From Clostridia bacterium (lineage in GTDB: Bacteria; Bacillota; Clostridia; Christensenellales; CAG-917): a stretch of DNA of 11,027 bases. This document shows, piece by piece, positions 1-7,456 of this stretch. Within the stretch, counting starts at the first letter, position 1. Every line of letters begins with the position of its first letter. The stretch lies in contig JAFVYE010000110.1 of assembly GCA_017500745.1 (NCBI GenBank), positions 1 through 11,027 of the forward strand. The letters are read 5' to 3'. A model generated the notes under the pieces. The model made no database searches. It was given only the letters and a program-made list of their open reading frames with translations, and had not been told where the DNA came from. The position numbers were made by a program, and so were the translations under genes.

Positions 1-52
1 CAGTCAGCAGGGTGATTGGTCATGGGCTGAACTGTTACGGCAGATTTACACT
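1..52. other. Left window edge, no supported gene
   Basis: This is the sequence downstream of the 94-residue ORF on the minus strand. An ATG can be read on the minus strand at position 23 and stays open to the window edge for seven codons, but it has no ribosome site, so I do not call a gene. Positions 1-34 can fold into a weak bulged hairpin (CAGT-CAGC pairing with GCTG-A-ACTG). Whether it is followed by a T-tract on the minus strand cannot be seen. Confidence 0.3.
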
Positions 53-337
53 TTATTCGTATATTTTTGCATCTTCTACTTTATTAATTGCTCTTAATCC
101 GCCCTGCACAAGAGCCAAAAGCTCATCTTCCCCGGGATAAACAGTCATGGGAGCAATCCATTCACAGGCTTCCCTAAGTCCCTTCATTACGTTCTTGTCG
201 TAGGCAATCCCACCTGTCACCACAATTCTGTCAAAATCCTTTTCAACTTCAAGGGTTTTGCCCAAGCGGTCCAACATGGCATTGGACAAAGTGCCGTCAT
301 CGTTCATTCTGTTGCCGAGAGTGACAAGAACTTTCAT
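53..337 (-). CDS. Hybrid ORF: DUF218/YdcF-like start joined to butyrate kinase C-terminal tail
   Basis: This is a 94-residue ORF of uncertain function. Residues 35-94 closely resemble the extreme C-terminus of butyrate kinase (ASKHA superfamily): a VVTGGIAY segment at 39-46, then IAPMTVYPGEDELLAL at 61-76, a GGLR motif and a tail ending AKIYE, which is where the family normally ends. Butyrate kinases are about 355 residues, so roughly the first 295 are missing, including the N-terminal nucleotide-binding half. Residues 1-34 do not look like the matching part of butyrate kinase. They carry LGNRMNDDGTLS (7-18) and a DRL motif typical of the N-terminus of DUF218/YdcF proteins, whose next conserved element is also a V-(S/T)-G-G motif. 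The start is convincing: ATG with GGGAGG just upstream, only 12 bases after the stop of the large lipoprotein gene, so the two are probably co-transcribed. It cannot be an active kinase. It could be a remnant, a natural fusion or an assembly chimera. The homologies are recalled from family knowledge, not searched. Confidence 0.65.
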   Translation of the reverse strand: MKVLVTLGNRMNDDGTLSNAMLDRLGKTLEVEKDFDRIVVTGGIAYDKNVMKGLREACEWIAPMTVYPGEDELLALVQGGLRAINKVEDAKIYE

Positions 338-349
338 ACTACCTCCCTA

Positions 350-3300
350 TTATCCGTTGATTTTTGCGCCGTCAAAAGCGGTGTCTGCCACTTCTGCGTC
401 AGCAGGAATTGCAATTGTGTCAAGGGACACGCAGTTGTGGAATGCGTATGCGCACACGTACTTGACTGAGCTTGTTCCCTTCACTTCTGCAAGTGATGCA
501 CATCCTGCAAATGCCAAGTCGCCGATTTCGGTAACGGTGGTGGGGAGTGTGACAACTCTGAGAGCTGTACATCCATTGAAGGTTGATGCTTCAACTGCAG
601 TCACTTGTGTTGCAGAGAGGTCAATCTCTTCAATGCCACTGCATCCGTAGAAGGCGTAGGCGCCAATATGCTTCAAGCTGGTTGCGTTGCCAAAGTCAAT
701 GCCAAACTCTTTGTAGAAGCCCTCCTGGGTTCTGTCAGTTCCTTCGGGAACTGTGCCAAGTGATGTACATCCATAGAATGCCTTGTTGCCAATTGATTCA
801 ACATATTGAGGGAAGCTGTTGCCGGGAGCGTAGATTGCGTTCTCTCTCACGTCGTAAACAAATTGTGTCACAAGATTATAGTTGCCTGCGCCAAAGAGAT
901 CTTCAATGTTTCCTTCGTAGGTTGAGAATGAGTTGGGGAGATAGACGGTGTGCATTCTGCCTTCGCTTTGTGCTCTTGCAAATGCTTCCTCTTCAACGCC
1001 GATGATTTCGTAGTCATATTCATAGGCGTAGCCGTAGTTTGATTCCTCTACGCTGAACACTGCTTTGAGACTTGCGGGCACGATGACAACTCCGTCAACA
1101 ACCGTGATCTTTGCGTGCTTTGAAATGACCGCACTTCCTGTGATATAGGCGTAGGTGATGTTGGGGTTGTAGTAATTGTCAAAGACAAAGTTCTCCACCT
1201 TGTCGCCGTTGCCTGTGGTGTAGAAAGTGACGTTCTTTCCTGCAAGATGTGTCTCTGCATATGCACGGAAGTAATCTGTGTCGGGCAGTTCAATGTTGCC
1301 GTTGTATGTGGCAAACACGCCGTCTGCAAGCTTGACGTCAAGGACGTAGCTGAGGTTTTGCTCATAAGGAGTTGTTTCGGTTGCGCCAATCACTTTGCTA
1401 TACTCAACTGTTGCGGGCACTCTTACTGTCTTGCGAGTTTCATCTGCAAGGGCGGACACAGTCACGTCACCGATGTGCTTCACTGCATATTCCTTGAGTG
1501 TCACTGACGTCACGGGGACTGTGCTATCGTTTGCCTCAACAACTGTGAATGAGCGGATTTGTTTGAGTGAGGTGCATCCCATAAATGCTTCGTTGCCAAT
1601 GGTCTTGACTGATGCGGGGATATAGACGTATTCAATGTCTGTCTTATCCTTGAATGCCCCATCGCCAATGCCCACGATTGTGTACTCTTTGGTCACGTCG
1701 GGGTTGTAGACGCCATTGTCTGTGAGACGTGCTCTTGCAGGGATTGCAATTGTTGTGTCGTAGCCAGACTTGATGCCGGCGATGACTGCCTCGTTTTCAC
1801 CAACGATGGTGTAGTTGAACATTGATTCATTGGTGTTGAGCGTCACAGAATAGATGATGTTGCAGAACACGTATTCGCCGGGTGCGCCGTAACGGAGGCC
1901 GATGGTGTGATAGCCAAGGGTGGTTGTGTCAAGAGCCACTTCCTCTGCCATTACGTTTTGTGCCCTTGCATCGTCAAGGGAGATGAATGCTGCCTTTGAA
2001 TCCATGCTGACGTACTTGAACGTGCCGTCAGATGCAACAACTTTGAGCACAACGTCTCTTGCCACGGTGTTGATTTCTGCCACGGTTGCGTTGACAGAAA
2101 TTGACATTGATGAGCATTGTTCAACGCTGACGTTGTGAGGCTTCTTAACTGAGTAGGTGCCGGTGAGTCTGTATGATGCAAGTCCGTAGTAGTCAACGTC
2201 AATTTGCAATGCCTTGTTCACTCCGTAAACGGGGGTGTAGCCGGTGATGGTGACACGCTCGTCTGTGAGGAGGATTTCATCCACGGTGTTTTTGCCGTCA
2301 TTATACTTGAACTTGATCTTGATGACGTATCCTTCCTCATTGAAGTTTGATTGTGTTGTGTAGAATGTGGGGAATCCTTCAACGTCTTCGTCGTCAACGA
2401 CGTGCCAGACTGTCATTGTGCTTTGATTGATTGCTGGATACACATTGTACACCAAAGCAGAGCTTTGAACTCCGTCAACCGTGAAGGTCATTGCCTTGTC
2501 ATTGCCCACGCTTCCGTCTTTGTTGAGGATTGATGCAATTTCAAGATCTTCACAGCGCTCAATCTTGTCGCTTCTGACAACGATTGCGCCGTCAACGATG
2601 TGAGTCTTTTCTGCGTTGAGGAGGCCAAGAGCGTCCCAAACTGCCACAAAGTCAACTGTTGCACCGTTGTAGAGATATTTTGTAGGAATGCCAAGGTTTT
2701 CATTGAATCTTGCAGATTCTGTCTTGAGCACTGCAAACATGTTGGTTGCTCCGCCGTACAACACCTTCCATGCTTTGATTTCATCGGTGTCGCTTTCGCT
2801 CACTGCGCCTTTGAGGGTGTTGATGGGAGCTTCGTAGAGATAAATCTTGAAGTCGTCGTTGATGACTTCGCCGTTTTCGTTGGAGAATGCGCCGTCATTG
2901 AACTTGACAAATACTGCGTTGGTTGCGTTGATGAATGAGAGTGCTCTCAAATTGCTTGCTCCAGCAAATGCGTCTGTTTCAATGAGAGCAAGGTTGGAGT
3001 CTGCGGGCACCGTCACGTTGGTGATATATTGATTGTCAAATGCGCCGGTTGCAATGGTTGTAATCTCTGCGGGGAGTTCAACCACAGCATCTCTGCCACG
3101 CTTTGCAATGAGGATTCCGTTGACAACAACAAATCCGTCCTTGACAAAGGTTGTTGCATGGCCGGTTTCAGTTGCGGTGTGGTCATCGTTGATCCACTTG
3201 GTGTTGGCAAATGCGTCTGCGCCGATTGATTTAATTTGACCTGCGTCCTCAAAGATGATTGTTTCAACGCGGTGACCTATTGAGAATGCGTTGGGTGCGA

Positions 3301-5626
3301 TGATTGTGACGCCTGCGGGAATTGTGGTGGTTGTCTCTGTGCCTACATAGCGGTAATAGATGTTGCCGAGGCGGAGATATTGACTTTCATCAACATCAAG
3401 GGTTGCAGGATCATCTGCAGGGCTGGTTGTGACGTACTTGGTTTGATCAAATGCATCTGATGCCACAAATTCAAGGCCTGCTCCGCCAGTGACGGTTGCA
3501 AGGTTTGCACACTTGTAGAATGCGCCCTCGTGGATTTGCTTGACACCTGCGCCAAGGTTGATGGATTCAAGTGATTCAAGGCCAACAAATGCGCCGGGAG
3601 CGATTGTTGCAACGCCAGCAACGTCAATGTTGATGCTTGTCACGGTGGGATCGCCAACGTATGCAACAAGCACGTCTCCTATGACAACAAAGTCAGAGCT
3701 GTTGACTGCGTTGTAGGTGTTGAGGAACTCTGTTCCACGGAAGGCATCTTCGCCGATGAAAGCAACTGCCCCTTCATCAGAGACCAACACTTCACGGAGG
3801 TTGGGACAATATGCAAAGGCGTTTCTGCCAATCTTGGTCAAGTGCTTTGCCTTTGTCAAGTCAACGGAGATGAGGGTCTTGATGTTCATGATTGCGCCCT
3901 CGCCGATTTCGCTGACGTAGTATGTGACGTTTTTGAGCTTGACTGTGTCAGGGATTACAATTTCGCTGATTGACGTGTCAATGATGAGGTCAATACGGAG
4001 GGTGCCGTCACTCTTGATGGTGTAGTTGAACAGCTTCTCTGCATAGTATGCTTCAATGAGTGTTCCGCCAAGGTCCTCAAGCTTCCACTTGGGATAAAGC
4101 ACGAGGTCATCGGTGACGGGAGCTGTTGTGTATTGATATTGTGTCTTGTATGAAAGGTCGGTGTACCAGCCGTCAACTGCATAGCATCCCTCGCTCTTGA
4201 CCAATTGGTCTTGGAGTGTTGCGGGGTCTGCGGAGACAGCAATCATATCGTTTTTGTCACTGCGCACCTTGCATTCGCCGTAGAAATCGCTAAGTTTTGC
4301 ACCATAAGGGATTCCTGTGAACGTGACAATAAAGGGTTTGAATGCCAAGTTGTCTCTTGTTGCATCGGGGTTGTAGCGGGGATCATCGGGGGAATAACCA
4401 TTTGCGTATTGGACGTCAATGCCTGTACGAGTCAAACCAACAAGTTGTGCTTCATTGAAGCCGGTTGCAAATTCGCCACCCATAAGAACATATTTTACGG
4501 AATATGTGCGGACTGTCCACATTGCATAGAGTGTGAACGCCTCGTTGCCTGCTCTCTTGTTGAAATTCCAGACGGTGCCGTCTGCCTTGCGCCAGCCAGC
4601 AAAGGTGTAGCCGTCAATTGTTGCAATGTTGCCAACGTAAGGACGAGGAACAAATCCCTCTCCCTTTTCAACGTTGAATGCCCATGTTCCCTTTGTGGCG
4701 TCAAAGCCGGGGAGGACACTGCTGTCTGTGGGTGCCCACGTGTCAACTCCGTCAGGGAGATTGATGTCAAACGTGATGGGCATGATGTTTTCTGTCCAGC
4801 CAATCTTGAAGGATGTGTCGCCCTTGACTGTGATTGTGTCGGTTGATGAGGCGTTGTAAGTTTTTCCGCCCACAGTCACGCTGTCAATTGCATATCCGTC
4901 TCTTGTGACGGGGAATTGAGCAATAAACTCTGACCAAGTCCAGCTTTGACCATCTTCAACTTTGATGGTTGCCTTGCCTTCCTTGTTGTCGCCAAAGAGT
5001 GCGTATCCGCCGTCAAGGTCAAAGGTGAGAGTTGCAAAGGTCAGGAGTGCGTCCTTTGTTTTGAGGTGTACTGCAAATGAGCCAGACACCTTTTGGGTTG
5101 CGGTGTTGCCATCTGCATCAGTATATTCTGCGTTGTGCTCAACAAAGAGGAAGAAGTGTCCGCTGAGCTCGCCGTTTTTGCCAAAGTTTTCAAGCTTTTC
5201 TCTGCTCTCCTTTGTGAGCATATCCATGCTGAGAGGAGTGCCCTCTCCTGCAAGATATTGCTTTTTGCCGTTGACAACGCACTCATAAGTCACGTGGTAC
5301 TCAATGTTGGCAATGTCAAACTCATCAATGTAGATGTGTTTGAACACGGAAGGTGCTTGTGTCAAATAGGAGAAGGTCAGATAAACGGGCTTGCCTGTTG
5401 TGGGGTCCACAGGAGACACAACCTCTCCACCGCCATCACCAGAGCCACCGTCACCGGATCCTCCGTCACCGGATCCACCGTCACCGGATCCACCGCCTCC
5501 ACCAATGATTGTGGGAGGGGGAACGTCCTCAATGGGTTCTGCAACAACTTCGCCACAGGCCACGAAAACGCAGGTGAGCATGGTCACCAAAAGGAGTGTG
5601 AACAAAATCTTGATAGTCTTTCTCAT
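350..5626 (-). CDS. Large BspA-type leucine-rich-repeat surface lipoprotein
   Basis: A 1758-residue predicted lipoprotein, exported and anchored to the outer face of the membrane. Residues 1-23 form a signal peptide (Arg-Lys start, hydrophobic core) ending in a lipobox-like FVA-Cys24. A Pro-rich stretch and a Gly/Ser/Asp linker (about 42-68) follow. Residues about 200-515 contain InlB/Listeria-Bacteroides-type beta repeats, with DLDGG near 203, AGW near 345 and DGWY near 485, each repeat running towards a LY-x-(M/K)-W end. Residues about 530-925 and 1268-1360 are BspA-type (LRR_5) leucine-rich repeats with the recurrent pattern IG-x-x-AF-x-x-C-x-x-L. A non-LRR region, probably of beta or Ig-like domains, lies between them. 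A further LRR block runs from about 1606 to the C-terminus. Such proteins are generally adhesins or host/matrix-binding surface proteins; the ligand here is unknown. The start is set by GGAGG six bases upstream and by a SigA-like promoter; an in-frame ATG 72 bases earlier would lie upstream of the expected transcript start. No sortase motif or dockerin is seen. Confidence 0.9.
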   Translation of the reverse strand: MRKTIKILFTLLLVTMLTCVFVACGEVVAEPIEDVPPPTIIGGGGGSGDGGSGDGGSGDGGSGDGGGEVVSPVDPTTGKPVYLTFSYLTQAPSVFKHIYIDEFDIANIEYHVTYECVVNGKKQYLAGEGTPLSMDMLTKESREKLENFGKNGELSGHFFLFVEHNAEYTDADGNTATQKVSGSFAVHLKTKDALLTFATLTFDLDGGYALFGDNKEGKATIKVEDGQSWTWSEFIAQFPVTRDGYAIDSVTVGGKTYNASSTDTITVKGDTSFKIGWTENIMPITFDINLPDGVDTWAPTDSSVLPGFDATKGTWAFNVEKGEGFVPRPYVGNIATIDGYTFAGWRKADGTVWNFNKRAGNEAFTLYAMWTVRTYSVKYVLMGGEFATGFNEAQLVGLTRTGIDVQYANGYSPDDPRYNPDATRDNLAFKPFIVTFTGIPYGAKLSDFYGECKVRSDKNDMIAVSADPATLQDQLVKSEGCYAVDGWYTDLSYKTQYQYTTAPVTDDLVLYPKWKLEDLGGTLIEAYYAEKLFNYTIKSDGTLRIDLIIDTSISEIVIPDTVKLKNVTYYVSEIGEGAIMNIKTLISVDLTKAKHLTKIGRNAFAYCPNLREVLVSDEGAVAFIGEDAFRGTEFLNTYNAVNSSDFVVIGDVLVAYVGDPTVTSINIDVAGVATIAPGAFVGLESLESINLGAGVKQIHEGAFYKCANLATVTGGAGLEFVASDAFDQTKYVTTSPADDPATLDVDESQYLRLGNIYYRYVGTETTTTIPAGVTIIAPNAFSIGHRVETIIFEDAGQIKSIGADAFANTKWINDDHTATETGHATTFVKDGFVVVNGILIAKRGRDAVVELPAEITTIATGAFDNQYITNVTVPADSNLALIETDAFAGASNLRALSFINATNAVFVKFNDGAFSNENGEVINDDFKIYLYEAPINTLKGAVSESDTDEIKAWKVLYGGATNMFAVLKTESARFNENLGIPTKYLYNGATVDFVAVWDALGLLNAEKTHIVDGAIVVRSDKIERCEDLEIASILNKDGSVGNDKAMTFTVDGVQSSALVYNVYPAINQSTMTVWHVVDDEDVEGFPTFYTTQSNFNEEGYVIKIKFKYNDGKNTVDEILLTDERVTITGYTPVYGVNKALQIDVDYYGLASYRLTGTYSVKKPHNVSVEQCSSMSISVNATVAEINTVARDVVLKVVASDGTFKYVSMDSKAAFISLDDARAQNVMAEEVALDTTTLGYHTIGLRYGAPGEYVFCNIIYSVTLNTNESMFNYTIVGENEAVIAGIKSGYDTTIAIPARARLTDNGVYNPDVTKEYTIVGIGDGAFKDKTDIEYVYIPASVKTIGNEAFMGCTSLKQIRSFTVVEANDSTVPVTSVTLKEYAVKHIGDVTVSALADETRKTVRVPATVEYSKVIGATETTPYEQNLSYVLDVKLADGVFATYNGNIELPDTDYFRAYAETHLAGKNVTFYTTGNGDKVENFVFDNYYNPNITYAYITGSAVISKHAKITVVDGVVIVPASLKAVFSVEESNYGYAYEYDYEIIGVEEEAFARAQSEGRMHTVYLPNSFSTYEGNIEDLFGAGNYNLVTQFVYDVRENAIYAPGNSFPQYVESIGNKAFYGCTSLGTVPEGTDRTQEGFYKEFGIDFGNATSLKHIGAYAFYGCSGIEEIDLSATQVTAVEASTFNGCTALRVVTLPTTVTEIGDLAFAGCASLAEVKGTSSVKYVCAYAFHNCVSLDTIAIPADAEVADTAFDGAKING
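5430..5503 (-). repeat. 15-bp tandem repeat encoding the SGDGG linker
   Basis: Within the lipoprotein gene, a 15-bp unit (GGATCCGGTGACGGT and close variants) is repeated four times in frame, followed by a further Gly run. It encodes a flexible Gly/Ser/Asp linker just after the lipid-anchored N-terminus, which would hold the folded domains away from the membrane. The units are nearly identical at DNA level, including conserved GGATCC, so the copy number could change by slippage without a frameshift. Confidence 0.85.
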
Positions 5627-5678
5627 AATTCGCCTCCGCGCGTGCAATATGCAGGCGCACTTATAACTATACGAATAT

Positions 5679-5708
5679 AATATATCACAACACAACAACC
5701 TATGTCAA
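5679..5708 (-). promoter_or_regulatory. SigA-like promoter of the large lipoprotein gene
   Basis: On the minus strand a perfect -35 TTGACA (5708-5703) is followed after 18 bases by TATATT (5684-5679). Transcription would start near 5672, giving a leader of about 45 bases before the ATG at 5626. This placement rules out the upstream in-frame ATG at 5698 as the translation start. Confidence 0.7.
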
Positions 5709-5828
5709 TAGTCGATTTTTCGGCCATTGCCACTATAAGTCAAAATCTGACGTTTTGCCCGAAATTTTACTCAAATCCGCAATATTTTGCAGTAAAAAAT
5801 TATTTTTTCAACAAAAAAACCACTCAAA

Positions 5829-5857
5829 TGCGTGTTATCCTTAACGGAGAACACGCA
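5829..5857. other. 8-bp stem hairpin at the edge of the ATGAATT array
   Basis: TGCGTGTT (5829-5836) pairs with AACACGCA (5850-5857). After one mismatch a three-base inner stem (TCC/GGA) closes on a five-base loop. On the minus strand it is followed, eight bases later, by a run of T, so it might act as a weak terminator for minus-strand transcripts. It abuts the first ATGAATT of the array but lacks that constant sequence on its left side. Confidence 0.5.
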
Positions 5858-6037
5858 ATGAATTGCAACCTCGCGGTTGCGTGAATTGAAAGTCAAGCTT
5901 TCGTGAATTGCCTGCGGCATGAATTGTGCCTTGCGGCACATTGGTTGCAATTCAATTCATGTGAGCGATGAATAACGTGGCAATTCCGCGAGCAAATCAT
6001 GGCGAAGCCAATTCATGATGCGTCAGCATCAATTCAT
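5858..6037. repeat. ATGAATT-delimited hairpin array in two inverted halves
   Basis: A non-coding array of short hairpins, each beginning with G and ending with C, separated by the constant (A/G)TGAATT. On the plus strand the constants lie at 5858-5864, 5881-5887, 5903-5909 and 5919-5925. On the minus strand (as AATTCAT) they lie at 5954-5960, 6010-6016 and 6031-6037, with variant AAATCAT at 5994-6000. Hairpins between them are GCAACC/GGTTGC (5865-5880), GAAAG/CTTTC (5888-5902), GCC/GGC (5910-5918), GTGCC/GGCAC (5926-5939), GGC/GCC (6001-6009) and GATGC/GCATC (6017-6030). The stems differ in sequence but keep pairing. An outer 12-bp inverted pair, TGAATTGCAACC (5859-5870) with GGTTGCAATTCA (5943-5954), can enclose the left half. 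No coding signal is present. The layout resembles REP/BIME-type intergenic palindromic elements; identity with a named family is not established. Confidence 0.75.
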
Positions 6038-6043
6038 TCCCAG

Positions 6044-6083
6044 AAAAAAAACAGAGCAAGAATATAAGGATTTTCTCCTTGTA
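6044..6083 (-). terminator. Rho-independent terminator of the acyltransferase gene
   Basis: AGAGCAAGA (6053-6061) pairs with TCTTGCTCT (6075-6083), with an inner AAGGA/TCCTT stem. On the minus strand the hairpin is followed by a run of seven T (plus-strand A at 6044-6050). It sits about 40 bases past the stop of the acyltransferase gene. On the plus strand it is also followed by five T, so it may work in both directions. Confidence 0.88.
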
Positions 6084-6121
6084 CTCTTGCTCTTTTTCTG
6101 TTGTATAAGGGGTTGGGCTGG

Positions 6122-7456
6122 TTATTGTTGGTCCCCTCTTTGACGTGCCATTTCTTCAATGGCAAGGGCATACTTTGTGGCAACAAGTTCACGGGCAAAA
6201 ATCATCCTATACGTGTGCTTGTCGTCATAGATGTCAACAGAGGTGCCGGGGATGTTGGCAATGGTCACGTAGTTCTTGACAGGCATTGAAATGTGCTTGA
6301 ACTCGTCCTCAACGGGCTCCTTGTCGCAGTTGTCATCAAACACAAGCTCCATGTCCCCAATTTTGTATTCTGTTTCAACGTTTTTAGGCCTATAATCCAT
6401 TGTGGAATCAAAGGCGATTTCGGTTTTGTCAAGCATCAAATTTCCGCTGGTGACAAACTTATATCCATCCTTGCTTTCATTCTCAATGAAGAGATGTGCG
6501 GGATATTCAAGGCAGAAGTCGTCCTCTGCAACTTCAAGTGCGATTTGCTCTCTTTCAAGGTCGTACCACAGGTCAATACGCTCTGGACAGACGCTGTCGC
6601 TGGCGGGGTGCAACCCGCCCTTTTTTGAGTATCTAACCGTGTTTTTGCACTTTTCACAAGTGAGGGTGTCTCCCTTTGCTGTGATGGAAAACTCCGCTCC
6701 ACACTTGGGGCAACGATACAGCAATCTTTCAAGCCCTTCTGCATATCTAAGACCATGGAATCGGGTGCCGTTTTCAAGCTGATAAACGTGCTCGTTGACG
6801 TACAACGCATCCTTGATTTTGTCCATGATTTCATCGTTGGTGGCGCTCTTCAGTTCCTCCACGTCAAAGAGCATGTCGCAACGGCTGTCCACTCTGCCTC
6901 TGCGGAGAGTGTGAGCCCACTTGGGACGTGTGAGTCCTGCCCCTGTTGTGACAATTGTTGCCACGGGATATCCAAGCCACTTGACAAGCTTTGCAATAGA
7001 TGAGGGGATGACGCCCGTCTTGCCCTCTGCCGCAACTTTGCCTTCTGGGCAAAGGCACACGGAAATGCCTGCATCAAGATACCTCTTTATGTTTTTGATG
7101 CATGAGAAATCTGAGTAGTACTGTTTTTTCAGAATGCAACGATATCCTGTTATCATCTTTGCAAAGAGGGGTGTGGAGTACTTCATGTTTTCTGCCACAA
7201 CAAAACTCACTCTCTTAAAAAAGAATGCAGATGAAAAAAAGCAGAAATCAAGGGCAGACATATGATTGCACAAAACAAGCATTGGCCCTTTGTTTTTTTG
7301 CTGTTGGAACGCCTTTGACTTTTTGTAATGGGCGTTGCACACCACCTTCATAACCACGCAGATGAACAACAAAATGCCGTAGTGTCTTGTTGACCACATA
7401 GTCTTTGGGGGCTTGGTAGATTTTTTCTTTTTGGTTTTGGTTTCCATGGTTGTCAT
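6122..7456 (-). CDS. 1-acyl-glycerol-3-phosphate-type acyltransferase with zinc ribbon
   Basis: A 444-residue PlsC-like (LPLAT family) acyltransferase, expected to transfer an acyl chain to a lysophospholipid or related acceptor at the inner face of the membrane. After a very basic N-terminus (Lys-rich, residues 5-18), a hydrophobic segment at about 26-40 probably anchors it. The catalytic motif is H65-x4-D70 (NHMSALD) and the acceptor-binding motif is C136-P-E-G-K140. After the acyltransferase domain (to about 220), Cys249/Cys252 and Cys267/Cys270 form a CxxC...CxxC zinc ribbon. About 170 further residues look beta-rich and end in a helix, possibly a PH-like domain (inference). Plain PlsC enzymes are about 200-250 residues, so the C-terminal half is an added module; I believe similar proteins occur in Clostridia, but the substrate is unknown. 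The ATG at 7456 has no Shine-Dalgarno site and lies at the predicted transcript start. An in-frame ATG at 7447 also lacks one. A strong terminator follows the gene. Confidence 0.85.
   Translation of the reverse strand: MTTMETKTKKKKSTKPPKTMWSTRHYGILLFICVVMKVVCNAHYKKSKAFQQQKNKGPMLVLCNHMSALDFCFFSSAFFFKRVSFVVAENMKYSTPLFAKMITGYRCILKKQYYSDFSCIKNIKRYLDAGISVCLCPEGKVAAEGKTGVIPSSIAKLVKWLGYPVATIVTTGAGLTRPKWAHTLRRGRVDSRCDMLFDVEELKSATNDEIMDKIKDALYVNEHVYQLENGTRFHGLRYAEGLERLLYRCPKCGAEFSITAKGDTLTCEKCKNTVRYSKKGGLHPASDSVCPERIDLWYDLEREQIALEVAEDDFCLEYPAHLFIENESKDGYKFVTSGNLMLDKTEIAFDSTMDYRPKNVETEYKIGDMELVFDDNCDKEPVEDEFKHISMPVKNYVTIANIPGTSVDIYDDKHTYRMIFARELVATKYALAIEEMARQRGDQQ

Noticed and set aside
1..23. Possible start of another minus-strand gene (ATG at 23)
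   Set aside because: Only seven codons are visible and there is no Shine-Dalgarno site.
4205..4846. Long open frames on the plus strand inside the lipoprotein gene (also 5093-5680, 583-1005 and others)
   Set aside because: They are antisense shadows: rich in Cys and Ser, no domains, no ribosome sites, fully inside a convincing gene.
5627..5698. N-terminal extension of the large lipoprotein from the ATG at 5698
   Set aside because: It would place 24 residues ahead of a textbook signal peptide and lies upstream of the predicted transcript start. The ATG at 5626 has a well-spaced GGAGG.
5813..5829. A-run followed by CCACTCAAATG resembling the left half of the rRNA terminator stem
   Set aside because: No matching GAGTGG arm lies nearby, so it cannot form the hairpin; the likeness is probably chance.
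5702..5884. 60-residue plus-strand ORF in the non-coding gap
   Set aside because: It runs into the hairpin array, has no ribosome site and no recognisable composition, and begins at the -35 region of the lipoprotein promoter.
5858..6037. CRISPR array interpretation of the ATGAATT repeats
   Set aside because: The repeats are only seven bases, the inserts are 9-16 bases and self-complementary, the orientation flips midway, and there are no cas genes.
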